Positions 49,954 to 61,875 of a stretch of 64,000 nucleotides of DNA are shown here, in pieces (within the stretch, counting starts at the first letter, position 1; each line of letters opens with the position of its first letter). Below the pieces are notes generated by a model, which was not told where the DNA came from, ran no database searches, and saw nothing but the letters and a program-made list of their open reading frames with translations. Source of the stretch: Acanthochlamys bracteata (Eukaryota > Streptophyta > Magnoliopsida > Pandanales > Velloziaceae); contig CM034127.1 of assembly GCA_019914995.1 (NCBI GenBank), forward strand, positions 5,022,001-5,086,000, given 5' to 3'. Made by a program: the position numbers and the translations under genes.

Positions 49954-50797
49954 TAGGGTTGGCGTTAATGGGTCGATTTCGGATCGACTCATTTAATAAC
50001 CGGATCAAATTCGTTCAACTCTAATCCAATTTATGAATTTATACGGATCAAAATTGTCAACTCTAAATCTACTAATAATCGGATCAAATTCGGATCGATC
50101 TATTTAATAATTAAAATTATTAATTATTAATTATATATTTTAATTTTCAGTGAATTATAAGATCAGTTTGAATGAAAGTGGACGATATTTTTACTGACGA
50201 GATATAATTATGTCCGACAAAATATGCATTTTTTAAGATCTTCATCGATCCTTACAATATAAAAAAATATATTATTTTTATTTTTTAAAAATATATGATA
50301 ACAGCTGAAATTAATGATTATAAATACATATTAATAATTTCGATAAAAATTTTGATAAATATATCTATCTAACAAAATTTTCATAAAAATCTTTATACGA
50401 AATCTAAATTCGTCATTAAATACCTACATAGTAATACTTTCGATAATATTATAATTTTTATCTTACACTATTTTATTAAGATATAAAAATAAAGAATTAA
50501 TTATAAATATAATATAATTTAATAGTTTGTAAATAACTATTATTGATTATTTTTATTGTCAATATTTTATTATATGGTAAGAAAAAATCAAGAATTGTTC
50601 CTTCAAAAGCTGATATTTCGGATTGGTGAGTTAATTTCGGGTTAACCCGAGTCAACCCATTTAATAACCGGGTCAAATTCGTTCAACTCTAATCCAACTC
50701 ATATACTTATATAGGTCAAATTTTCCAACCTTAACTCTGATTAAACAGGTCGATTTCGGGTTAAATTTTCGAATCGGGTCATATATTGCCACCCCTA
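49954..50797. mobile_element. hAT-like MITE, family B, copy 4
   Basis: Left end TAGGGTTGGCGTTAATGGGT, right end TATATTGCCACCCCTA. Flanks GTGATGCC (49946-49953) and ATGATGCC (50798-50805) match in 7 of 8 bases. Inner edges have GGATCAAATTCGTTCAACTC and GGGTCAAATTCGTTCAACTC, a direct repeat within the element. No ORF. Confidence 0.8.
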
Positions 50798-50830
50798 ATG
50801 ATGCCAATCTTCTTTTAAGAGTATCTTCGT

Positions 50831-51060
50831 TAGAGTGTTTGAAAAGGAGCTTTTCGGAAAAAAAAATAATATTTTTAAATTTTTAAAAAAATAAGTATTA
50901 TTATTTTTATTTAAAAAAATAAAAAACTAATAATTTTATGACGTGAAATTTTTTTGTACTATTAAATTTTTTTTTAATTTCAGTCAAAATATTCTAAAAA
51001 CTTTATTGGATAATATGAAATGAAAAATTATGTGAGAAAAACTTCTCAAACATGCCCTTA
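50831..51060. mobile_element. AT-rich MITE, family C
   Basis: Left end TAGAGTGTTTGAAAAGGAG, right end AACTTCTCAAACATGCCCTTA; inverted, with AT core. Only 33 bases from the family B element. Confidence 0.65.
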
Positions 51061-52199
51061 TGCTTTTTATACTTTAGAACTGTTGCTAATGTATACTGCA
51101 CGATTTGATCATTTATGTAGACTTTTAGGCCTGGTGTACTGTTAGTTATCTGTAATGGGCTGATTGTTTGAGCCTTTGGTTTTATTTAATTCTGGGCCTG
51201 GGTTCAAATACCCTTGTTTAATCACAATCCTTGGGTTGGGGTAACAGTTGTGAACACATACAACCCGGCCACCGTCCCCCCACACCCACTAAAAAAAAAG
51301 AATACAATGAGAGTTGTGATTGTGGTCCAATTATTACATCGTCGACTGTGAACGTTAACGAGTGTATCAGTTATAACGAAATAAATTCGTAAAAAATGAA
51401 TTTTTTGAAAAATAAGTTTGAAAAGTGAGCGAAACTTTTGTATTTAATTGTAATTGAAAATAAATCTCCAAGTAAAATTTGTATTCGATTGCCTTTATAA
51501 TGAGTTAGAAAATGAGTTCTGTTGTATAGACTCTAAAATCCTTCAAGTGCCTTTAACGGTAAGATGTCCAAGTAGAAAGGTAGAGCCTTAGGAAGAGAAT
51601 CAAGAAGAATGCCCTGATAAAGGCAATTTGCTTTTGCTTTCTCTTTTTTGCCTTAGGTTGATAAAAGCCAAGAATTTCTCCTGATAAAAGACTTGCTCTT
51701 GAGCTTCTTTTAACAGTCTGAGAGATTCCCTCTGCAACATTGCTAAGGGACCAGTCATGCTAATCACAAATTTATTTTCTTGCTTTTCAAAGGTTAGTGT
51801 ATACTGCTCCTTATTTCTTTGGTGTAAGGCATCCCTTGCCATTAGCTCTAAAAGACTTCTCTTTGTTAGAATTATTATTTCAACTCAAATTGTATGTGAA
51901 GTTATACTAGTCCGAGTATGTTTTGGTTAATAATAAAATCTCATATTCTTCCGATATGAAATTCTGATGTTTCTAAGTATATACATAAAGTAGCATCATA
52001 AGAAAAATGTAGTGCAGTAGCGCAGAAATCAATCTAAGATTTGAAATATTTTCTTCCATGTTCCAAAACATTCATTTGTTATTTTAATCCCCTTGACACT
52101 TGGTTAGAGATCACACGCACGGTTAAATAAATGTTAGACTTGAGTTGTGAGCAACGGCTGGGCGTTTCATCCACGGTAATGGTAAATTACCGAGAGCAA

Positions 52200-52391
52200 A
52201 GAATGTGTTCTTTTTCACCTTTACAATTCAATTCTTTTTATTAAAAAATCACTTCGGCTTATTTTCAGTTTTATCAAAAAAATATAAAAAATTACTTCCA
52301 ATTTATTTTTTTTTAAAGCATAAAATTAAATTTATTTTTAATAATACTATTTCAAATTGTAACTCTCTTTGGAGTCCAAAAGAACGCATCC
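52200..52391. mobile_element. Small MITE, family D, copy 2
   Basis: Ends GAATGTGTTCTTTTT and CCAAAAGAACGCATCC are inverted; AT-rich interior. Same terminal motif as 13195-13403. Confidence 0.6.
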
Positions 52392-52399
52392 TTGGAAGA

Positions 52400-53245
52400 T
52401 AAAAGCTGTGCTGGAACATCAATCTAAGCAATTTTGTGAAGGTGAAGGACCTACATGATACTCAACTCAGGAAGGATGTCTCCGTAAATGTTTTTGGGTG
52501 GATTTGGAAAGTACCAACTCACTGTCGCAAGCAGGTTTTCCTATAGAGACTTGCGTGGAAAGGTTTACCGTAAGGCGTAGGAACCTTCAAAGCTGAATTG
52601 GAGAGAAAACACATGCAAACGACGCGATGAACCGATTGAATCTTTGCAACGCCTGTTTTGCCAATGTGAAAGGTCACTCACTTTAAGAAGAGTCTCACAA
52701 ACATTGTACCACATACTCGACATGTAATAACTACTGTCATTGCCTGCTCATTGTGGAGTTTATGGAGAGCTCGTAATTTGGAGGTGAAGGAAAATTGCAA
52801 TCCAAAATTCATATGCTATGTGCCGTATTGCTAATCATGTCATGGAGTTTGAGGAATTGGCAATCAAGTTTATGGATGGAAAATGGAACATTCTTATTGC
52901 GCGAAGGTTACGGTGGAATTGATTTTGTTGCGAGAGATTATGGATGTAAGGTTTTCGTAGGTGGATTCTTGAATATTGCTGTTGATAGTCGCGACGATAG
53001 GTTTGGCAATTGTTTATAACATGCTCATACCAAAATATGTTATTATTGATGGCAATTCGTCAACTGTTATAGATTTGATTGTTGCAAAGAATAAGATGCT
53101 CATATTCGGATTTTCGAACTTTTGAACGACGTCAAAGTATTTGAATTCTTCAAGTCCGTTCATATTGATAGGGACTCCAACAGGGTAGCTGATTGGTTAC
53201 GAAGGATTGGTCAGTATGTTGAAAGGTCTTTCAGTTTAGTTTAAA
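52400..53245 (+). pseudogene. Decayed LINE-type retrotransposon remnant
   Basis: No intact ORF. Conceptual translation in short pieces gives WIWKVPTHCRKQVFL (near 52500-52545) followed by RLAWKGLP after a stop where family members have Trp, as in the zinc-binding region C-terminal to plant LINE reverse transcriptases. Further on, SLWSLWRARN and finally RDSNRVADWLRRIGQ (near 53170-53215) resemble the C-terminal RNase H-like (RVT_3) domain. Stops and frame changes separate them. The upstream reverse transcriptase is not visible, so this is a 5'-truncated, old insertion. Confidence 0.6.
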
Positions 53246-53920
53246 TTATATATTTTTTTGAGTTTGAAAGTGATTTTGGAAAAAATGTACTTTGAAATAT
53301 CGATAAAGATCATAGTTACAACTTATGTTTTAAAAAAATGTTTTCATTTAAATATAATTTAAAAAATTATTTTTAAACTTATTTGAAGTACAATAAAATA
53401 CGAAATATTAGTTTTAAAAAAACTTATTCATTAAAACTTATCTCACTCTATAACTAATATATGTCCTTACGAAATTTTCTGGAAAGCTATGTGCATTATA
53501 TTGTACAGATGTTTGTAAATACCCTTTTGCAAGGGAGAGCTGTGTATGTGAAATTTTTACTTCTGTCCTTATTTTAAAAAAACGTTTTAATATATTTTTC
53601 TGATGGAATCATGGAAGTGTTTATCACTTCTAAAAAAACAAAACAAAAACACACCTAACAATGTGCATGACAAAAGTTGCATGAGAAGAAGATAAAAGTA
53701 TTCCCTTCCAGCTAACATTATAAAAATATTCTCCTCTACTGATCTATTTCCAACAATAACAACGACAAAAAACATCACGAGAACGAAGTACAATAATAAA
53801 AACATCTTCTCTCCCTTTCTTCTCTTTATCCATGCATACGAATCACCAACTAAGCATGTAGGTTTACATTGCTTAGATCTAGCCATGCTTCAAGCACACT
53901 TTCTTCCTCAGTAGCAGTGT

Positions 53921-56900
53921 TCATGAATGAGCGTGGTGGCGATGGTGATGATGATGAACGAAGTAAGAAGGAGAAGGCGATGGAGCTGGTGAGATAATAG
54001 TAGAGTTGAAAACTGTAGAGGGAGGAGTTGGTGTGTTGGTAGGAACAGGTAGGAAAGGAGACGATGGTAATGGTGGCGGCGGACATTGGTAACATTTTGT
54101 GAAGAGTCCGAACGTGTCGATCTGGTGGACGAAGTTTGTCATACTTGCCCACCCTCCGAATCCAAATCCAACGACCAGAACCCAGCCTACAACGAATGCG
54201 TTTATCGTGTACGCTCCGATCCACCTTCCCACGAACTTCGGCGGCTGCTCTACTGCGTTCTGTATACCACAATACAGTTGTTTAGTTGCTTTATCACTGA
54301 TGAGTTAATCTATTCAGTAGAATATTAATGGAGTATGCTGCAGCTATTAACATGCTTGAATATGGAACAGGCTTTAACTAATGCTTTTAAGTACATTGAA
54401 AAAACAACAAAAGCTTTTTGAGAATGATGAAATGTTGCATCTAAGATGAAAAGCTTTGCCTGAACACATATGTACTACGTTCCGATTTCTCTACTTTTCA
54501 TCCTCTCTTCTGTAGCAATGAAGCATATAACAGTTACTTTTTCCTTAATAAAATGTCGTTCTTCAGAAAGTTGATCTCGTAATAGAAGAATTAGTAATAA
54601 GCAGAGAACACTTGAAATGTTTTGAGACTGACCTCGCGTGCAGCGGCGGACCGGAAGATTAACATATGTGCTAGTGCCGGAATAATATACACAGTGAAGG
54701 AAACAAGCAACGATCCAACAGCAGAGTTGATCGGGCCGAAGAATGGAAAAATTATCGCAAGAAACCAAATCGGTATCACGACGGGAAGCCTTGCCGCTGC
54801 TCTTTTGCAAAGGCTACGGCACTCATGCATACCGATAGCTTTCTCCCAAACGAAGTACAGAGGCGTGCAAGCAAACCCGAACGTGATGAACTGGTGGATA
54901 AGCATCAGTACTACCGCCATGTCACGCCATCCTGTTCTTGGAAGCAATGCGAATGCATTCGATCGATCGAGAAGTTTATCGCCGAATGCCCAGTAAACAC
55001 TTGCCGCCGACGGCAATGTCAGTGTTAGCACGTATAAAGTTGCTAACAAGTAAATAGCCTTGAACTTCTGTGGCTTCCACATTGCATGCATAATCTCGCT
55101 GCAGCATTAAAGATCAAATCTTCAAGATTTCAAATTAAATTCATCACTGTTTCTATGTGCAATAGCTGCAGGTTTTCGTGGACAGTACAGGACGGATCAG
55201 TGTGTCTATAGGCTTACTGTATAAAGGTGGAGTGTTACTGGATTCATGGCAGGCAGAGACATCAGAAGGGATGCATGCATGCTTCTTTGACTGACCAAAA
55301 CTTTTGAAAGATCATTATAATTAATGCTCTTATTTCTAACTAGCGAAAGACCCACATATGAAACGTTGGAAAGCTTTTAAAAAAAAAACTTCTTTTCATA
55401 AGCTTTTAAGTTTAGCAACTCTTTTTCCGTGAAAGAGAAAAAGAAAGAGTAGGTTAAAGCCGAAAAAAACTCCCAGGTTCCCACTAGTTGAAGTTGCTTT
55501 GCTCTTGAAAGGAAGTAGAAAATCACATGGATATGAATGAATGAATGAATGAATGTCTACGTCATAGGATCTGATATCATGTACTTCATACACAGAAAAC
55601 TTATATTCATATGCACAGATTCAGGCTTCAGTAGATCTAGAGAGTTGGGCAAAGAGATGGATTCCAATGGAGAAACAGATCACATGAAAGAAGAGAGAAA
55701 GATGCTGTTTTTTAAAATGTGTTTATGTTTTGTTTGCAAGTGAACAACTGAAGAACATAGAGGACCCTTCAATTTGTTTTGTCTAGCTCTAGCTTAATAA
55801 GCTTACACAGTAACAGCGTGCCCTCCAAATGTGTAGAGAATGTTGGTAGCTCCTGTAAAGTATAGAACCAGCTTCGCTGGACCTGAGTGCTTCACATCTT
55901 CTACCTATAAAACAAACCAACACATGTACGCACACATGCATTAATTATGGACCAAAGTTTTCTACAGTAGCTAGCAAATATTTATGTATGTGTTGATCAG
56001 TTAATTACCTGGCCGTGGAGGAGGGAGGCGATGGTGAGATACCAGGCTGTGTAGGTAGTCATTATAAGACCCAAGAAAGACCAGATTCTGTAGTTGTGAA
56101 AAGAAGGGATGAAGACTGTTGTTGCACAGCATGCTCCGAATATATACGTCCAAGTTCTCTTGTCCAACTTGTCATTTATGTAGTATATGTTGCTGTATCC
56201 ATCTCAACCAAAACTCGTTCAGATTTGTTGAACAAAACAAAACCTGTAAGGTAGAAGGAATCAATAAAGGTAGACATCTTATACATGTTGATTACCTGGC
56301 ACAAGCAATGAGTTGAATGACAGATCCGAAGAGGAGGAAGGTGCAGTTGAATGCTAACCCAACATTCCTCCAGTGCTTTCCCAGAAGCCCATCCAACACT
56401 TCAAACCACTTCAAAATTGCAAACCAAAAACTCTAATAAACAACAACAATGGCTAACTTGCTATAACTCATAACTACAGAGTGTTTGTTGTTGCTTTACC
56501 TGAATGACATGGTTTCGGAAGTCGACCTTCTCCCTCTCCTTCCTAGTTCTGTACTCAATATAGAGTATACTGATAAGATAAGCGGTCCAGCTTCCCAACA
56601 GGCCGTAGAACAACTGGAAAACTATACCACTTGCCATTCCAAGCTGGGAGAAAGAGTACGGCAGTGTTAACAACACCTGAGCCACCTGCAACAACCAACA
56701 CAAAATATTACTCCATTAGCTTAAAAGAAAGCTAAGTTTGGAATTCTTGTATGAAATATTTTGATTGAATAACTAACCTGGTTTGAAGCACAACTAAACC
56801 AAGCATCATAAACGGAACCACCATGCCAGAGCAGGCCAGAGAGTTTAGACTTGACAGTCTTTGTCTCTCCTTCTCTTTCCATCTCTACATACCTTCCTCC

Positions 56901-56954
56901 CATTACTGTCTCCACAACCTTGTCTTGATCTACACCGTTCATCATTGAATCCAT
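53921..56954 (-). CDS. LAX2: Auxin influx carrier, AUX1/LAX family, LAX2-like
   Basis: Plasma-membrane proton/auxin symporter. Seven exons join in frame: 56778-56954, 56500-56685, 56296-56408, 56009-56192, 55807-55904, 54633-55098 and 53921-54259, giving 520 residues. Family blocks are intact: LLWHGGSVYDAWFSCASNQV, QVLLTLPYSFSQLGMASG, FYGLLGSWTAYLISILYIEY, RTWTYIFGACCATTVFIPS, LYFTGATNILYTFGGHAVTV, EIMHAMWKPQKFK, LIHQFITFGFACTPLYFVWE and GFGFGGWASMTNFVHQIDTF. About ten or eleven membrane spans are expected. The N-terminus (VVETVMGGRYVEMEREG) resembles LAX2 more than AUX1. The C-terminal tail is unusually long for the family (about 480-490 residues is normal): Pro/Ser-rich, then His-rich, ending HHHHHRHHAHS. 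A (GAAT)n microsatellite lies in the intron at about 55535. Confidence 0.93.
55535..55555. repeat. (GAAT)n microsatellite
   Basis: About five GAAT units inside the intron between LAX2 exons 5 and 6. Confidence 0.85.
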
Positions 56955-57114
56955 AGCTGCTGCTTCTTCAGCTCTTCTTCTTCTTCTCTGCTTTCTCTCA
57001 GTATAAACTAACTGAGCAGGGAACAGAAGTGACAGTGATGGTTTGTTTGTGTTTGGGAGACCAAGAATAGAAACAACTTAGCGAGGACTAGAGAGCAACG
57101 TTGATGCTAGGCTT

Positions 57115-57123
57115 CTATTTATA
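57115..57123 (-). promoter_or_regulatory. TATA box of the LAX2-like gene
   Basis: TATAAATAG on the minus strand, about 160 bases upstream of the ATG at 56954. Confidence 0.65.
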
Positions 57124-60100
57124 ACACAAGAATTAAATTAGAAAGCCATTGCTCTCTTTGATTTAATTCTTCTTCTTCTTATTATTATTACTGTTACTGC
57201 TTTTCAGAATAGTAGGTCGTTATTCTAATGCGAGCGTGGTTCTACTGCTCCGCACGAGCAGTGACCTCGTTTCCCACTTGGTGTATTTGTTTTACCATTA
57301 ATATTAACATTACTCTCTGATAGTTGCTATAAACTAATGCATTAAACTTTACAGTTTTAAAGGTTTCAACTGACACACGTATGCTATAAGCTCAATAGTG
57401 AATACAAAACTCTGAAGTAACAGATGCAAAGAAAAGCAAAGCCATATTTAGGCAAACAAGATTACTCAATTGAGAGAACCAGAATCTATCCTATCTAAAA
57501 TTGTTGAAACAATTAAAATATTTCTACTGGTACTTTGCAGTACCCTTCAACTCCAAAGATTCGAGTCTCTTCCTTTTCTTTTTATTTTCAAACTAAACCC
57601 CAGAGATAAAATATCCTTCGCATTAGTTCTATACTTTAGTATTCATTTAATTATTAAGTAGCTTCCCTGTATTACGTATGGACTCTAAACAGAGGCCAAA
57701 GGCCAGATTTCTCAGAACTTGCATTGAAGATTAAACTAATATAATCATAATATTAGATAAAGTAGTTGCATGAATGCTTTTGAAAATTCAACAGTGCCTT
57801 GGCCTGCTGCAAAATGCAAAGAAGAAGAACATAAAAGAAGAACACATGATTGGTTTGATGCTGAGCGTGGTTTGCTTTTTTCCTGAAGTTCTGAGCTTAT
57901 TGGGTTTGGCTGGTCCAGGTCCTGTGAGGCTATTACAGCACAGATACAGTAATGATATTAAAACAAAAGATACTTTTAGTAACAACAAGTTGGGGCCATA
58001 TTAGAAAATGGGTCCACAATGTGCCCTTGGAGAGGAGCAGCCTCCTCAACAACATTCCCTTTCACACGCATTAGTTTTCTCATATCAAGGAGCATTGTGC
58101 TCTACCCTTGCCCTTAAAATTAATCCATTTCTGTTTTTTATTTATAGTTTTCGTTTCTTAGTTCTTTTGGTTCTTCTTTATATCTTGGAATAAGATAGCG
58201 GTAATGGCATGAATGAATAAACACATGGGCCAGCAGTGGACAGTTCGTAGGTAGCAACGCGAAAAATACATTCTCCGTAGGAGCTGGCAAACAAAATGGT
58301 CCATCTTGTTAATGCTTTTTGTCTGGAAGAATTTCCCATTTGACTATATGGGTTTTTGGGTTGGCTTAGATTGGATTTAGTACTATGATGTCTAAGCTTT
58401 GTGGAAAAAAACCGAAAAATAAAGCAATCATATATAGCATAAATTCATTAAACAAGAAAAAGTGAATATCATCGGCTTAGATACCATATACTAAGTGTCA
58501 AAAAGCAAAACCATTCTTGAAATGTTTGCTAGAGAAGAATTGGAAGGAGTAGGGAAAGATCGATGCAGAGACTCGAGGAGTGACCTGAAAGGAAAGACCC
58601 ATTCTTTTAAATTAATTCATAGGCCACTCATCAGTTAAACAAACAAATGAAGTTTCTTTCAGGGTCTGGCCTTAGGCTTTCATCTAAAAAACACAACGAC
58701 ATTTTGAACAATGGAGAAATGAAACTGGAAGCATTACGTCATTTTCTTATGATAATAACAAACCTATACCAGTTGTTCACTCTAAATATGAAACATCAAT
58801 AACGTTCTATATGTTAGGCTGAGCTTGATGAGCAACAACGAACACAAGCCTGACTGCCATTAATCATTATTATTCCGTTATTGGTTCCGCATGACTGTTA
58901 ACAATTCTACCTATCTATATGAAACACTACTCCTGAACATGTCTATGTAATAATAATCTAAGACTAAACACACTCGTTCTATATTTATTTAAAGCAACAA
59001 ACCCTATCATTCAAATGATTTGAAGAATCTGCTTTTACATTCCATACTTGCATTGTATTCTACAATTGTCTCTAGCAACCTAGCAGGAGCTACAAATATA
59101 GGCTCTCATTTAGCTTTAATTTTCTCATCTTTTGCTTATAGAATATTGAATACAGCTGATTATCTGACCCATTGATTCGTATATATGTCATTGATGTTAA
59201 TATATAAAGATATGGGCATATGGTTGAACTTGAAACTGCATTGCATTGATCAGTAGTAATCATTTAGGCTCCACCATTCGTTCCCTTTAATCTTGTCATG
59301 CGCAAAGGCCGCAGAGTTTTTTGGGTTAGCTTTACATCATACAAAAGCATTACCACTGTATATATGATCTAGCTTCCTTCTCTTATATTGCTTTTTAATC
59401 ATTCAAAGATTTTAACTTTGAATCACAGGATCCACAACTTTGTTTTGGGTCACACTAACACTGCATCTCTCTTTCTGGCTATGTTAAAGGTGATCATCTC
59501 AACAGATGTTATGTAAACTGCTTGAATGGTACTTAAGAGTTCTTTTGACTTCAAGCTCTTGCAATCAACACTCTGCCTTTTTTTTTCCGTATGCAGCATT
59601 GCTGTAGCAATTGATTAGATTTCTTCTGTAATAAGTCTTAAGTACCTTGCTTGCAAGTAATTCAAGGCTAATTCTTCCAACAAAAGAATGTCAAGCTAAT
59701 AGTTCTTAGAAGGATAATAAAACACCTGAGATATGCAAGGAATGAGCTCCGTCATATTTATATAGAGATGCAAGTTATTTGCAAAATTTGTCCACCAAAT
59801 TAATATATATGCTTTAGGCGTTATTTGTTGACTCTAAAGAATAAAAGAAGGTAGCTGTCATGCCTAGGTGCTTCAACTTGATACATAGCTAGATTTCTGT
59901 TAAGAGATTGTGATAGTGAACGCAGTGCCCGGTTGAATAATTAAGACCATATTTCTGGAAGGAGGAAGTATAATTCTTTACAATTAAAACATGCCTTTCG
60001 CCTCGTGAAGAACCTATGATGTACGTAGCACTTTAAGTTTTATTTCTATGTCCAGTAGTGGAGCCACATTTCCCGACGATCCTAAGGTGATCTAATGATT

Positions 60101-60816
60101 CGTTGCTTTGGGCTAATGCGCCTGAGGGGCAACGAGCAAAGTGGCACTTGCTTTTGTTGCTCTATGACCACAACACAAACACACTCCCTTTGAACCATGA
60201 GCATATGCACTATGCACCCAAAGTTACTTGATCCCTTTTTGCCTTCTGCCTCTCTTCGTATGCAAAATATCATTAGATCTCTTCTATATATCACCTTCCA
60301 TGGTATTGTCTTCCCTTCACTTTTTTGTCATCTTTCTTTGCACACACTACTCATTATCTCTGTGTCCCTGCAACATGTTCTCCACTCCTCACAAAGGTGT
60401 CAAGCTTTCAAGCAAGATAAAAAATAATTAGAGAAGATTAATAGTTCCCTTTGACTTAGAGTTCAAAACTAATAATAATATGGGAAGATTTTGCATGCTG
60501 AGATAATTTGTGAGACAATGTCATATTGCAAGAAGAACAAAGGACAAAGCTCAAAGAAGGTCTTGCTTAATGTTTACTACTACTAATACACATGAGAGAA
60601 TGTTATTGTGTTATTGAAAAGTTATGTGTAGTAACATGCATATGCGTGCTTGATCTGCATTTATTTTTATTTCTAGCTATAAGAAAAAGTTAAAGAGGAA
60701 CAACAGGCGGAAACCATGCATGTGAAGGTTGTCCATTGATCCATCGATGGATAGAATTATTGTTCACATTTTGCGAAGCAAGTTTCTAAGTGTGCTCACG
60801 GTAACTGAGTTCAAAT

Positions 60817-61072
60817 TTATAGTTTGGTTATATTTAAAAGTTAATTTTAAGATTGATTTTTTGCTATTGAATATTTATGAAAGTAAAATATTGAAAATAG
60901 TTTTTGTTACGTTTTAGTAAATGAGTTTTGAAAATGAGTTTTTAATAAATAAGTTAAAAATATAAATTTTTATTCAGCCGAAAATTATCAAATATAGAAA
61001 ATAAATGTAAAGAAACTTTCTAGCGGGAGAAAATCACTTGCGCTAGCTCAAACCAAACATGTTCTTAGTTAA
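60817..61072. repeat. AT-rich element, family C-like
   Basis: Ends TTATAGTTTGGTTATATT and CTCAAACCAAACATGTTCTT are partly inverted; AT-rich core. Boundaries approximate. Confidence 0.45.
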
Positions 61073-61875
61073 AAAGGCTAAGCTCTCATCTTGTATAATA
61101 AAATTATATTTCTTTTACATAGTTGCACTAGAGTAAAAGTTAGAAATTACAAATCTTTAGTGCATTATTCTTATATTACATGACCAATTGGGCGTCCTAA
61201 TCAACTGGACAATTTTTTGAAATAAAATATATTTTTAAAATATAAAAAAAATATTTATTTTTTTAACTAAAAAATAATAACGATAACTAATTATAAGATC
61301 TCATGAATTTTTTAGTATTTTTTAAAATTAAACAAATCTTTAAAATATTTTAGAATATCTATTAAAATTTATAAAATAAAAATTTTGAATAAAAAGAAAA
61401 AGATAAAAAAAGAATAAGCAACGTCAAGTCTCTCTTGACTAAAAACGTTCGGCCGTTAAAAAGAGTTGGACGAAAATTGTTTACAAATTCTTTACTGAGT
61501 ATAGAGATATTCGAAAGTGTTTATAAAAAAAAAATTTTTAAAAGAATGTATTCAGAATTTCTTTTAAAAAAGTTTTATCTAGAAATAATAAAATAATTAA
61601 TAATAAAATATTATAACATAAAAGTTTTTAAAATTCTTTAAAATATTTTGAAAATGTGAAATTAAAAGTTAGAGTCAAAATTAGATGTTAAGTTTATCTG
61701 ATGGGACGCTTCGAAGAAAGAGTTGCCCATAAATATTGTTTCACAAATTGCCCACTGGGAACTGGTTACACTCTCAAAGCCCAATGGTACAGAGAAGCCT
61801 AGCCCATTATTACTTTTCTCAACCCAATCAAATCCAGAGCAGCTGTCTGAAGCTACCAAATTTCTGAAGCTTGGC

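Larger units (their letters stand above)
49317..52399. other. Intergenic, element-rich
   Basis: Holds a family B element (49954-50797), a family C element (50831-51060), a family D element (52200-52391) and an unrecognised 80-codon ORF on the minus strand at 51600-51842 (MARDALHQRNKEQYTLTFEK) with no supporting context. Confidence 0.45.
56955..61875. other. Long divergent intergenic region, LAX2 / DarP-like gene
   Basis: Upstream sequence for the LAX2-like gene (minus) and for the DUF615 gene (plus). A family C-like element is at about 60817-61072, and further AT-rich repeat-like tracts lie at 61197-61420 and 61495-61670. No coding region, tRNA or recognised miRNA precursor was found. Confidence 0.45.

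Noticed and set aside
51600-51842. 80-codon minus ORF MARDALHQRNKEQ...
   Set aside because: No family recognised, no neighbouring exons, flanked by transposon-derived DNA; noted but not called a gene.
60040-60200. Possible miRNA hairpin upstream of the DarP-like gene
   Set aside because: No long paired arms and no match to a miRNA I know; short GC pairing only.
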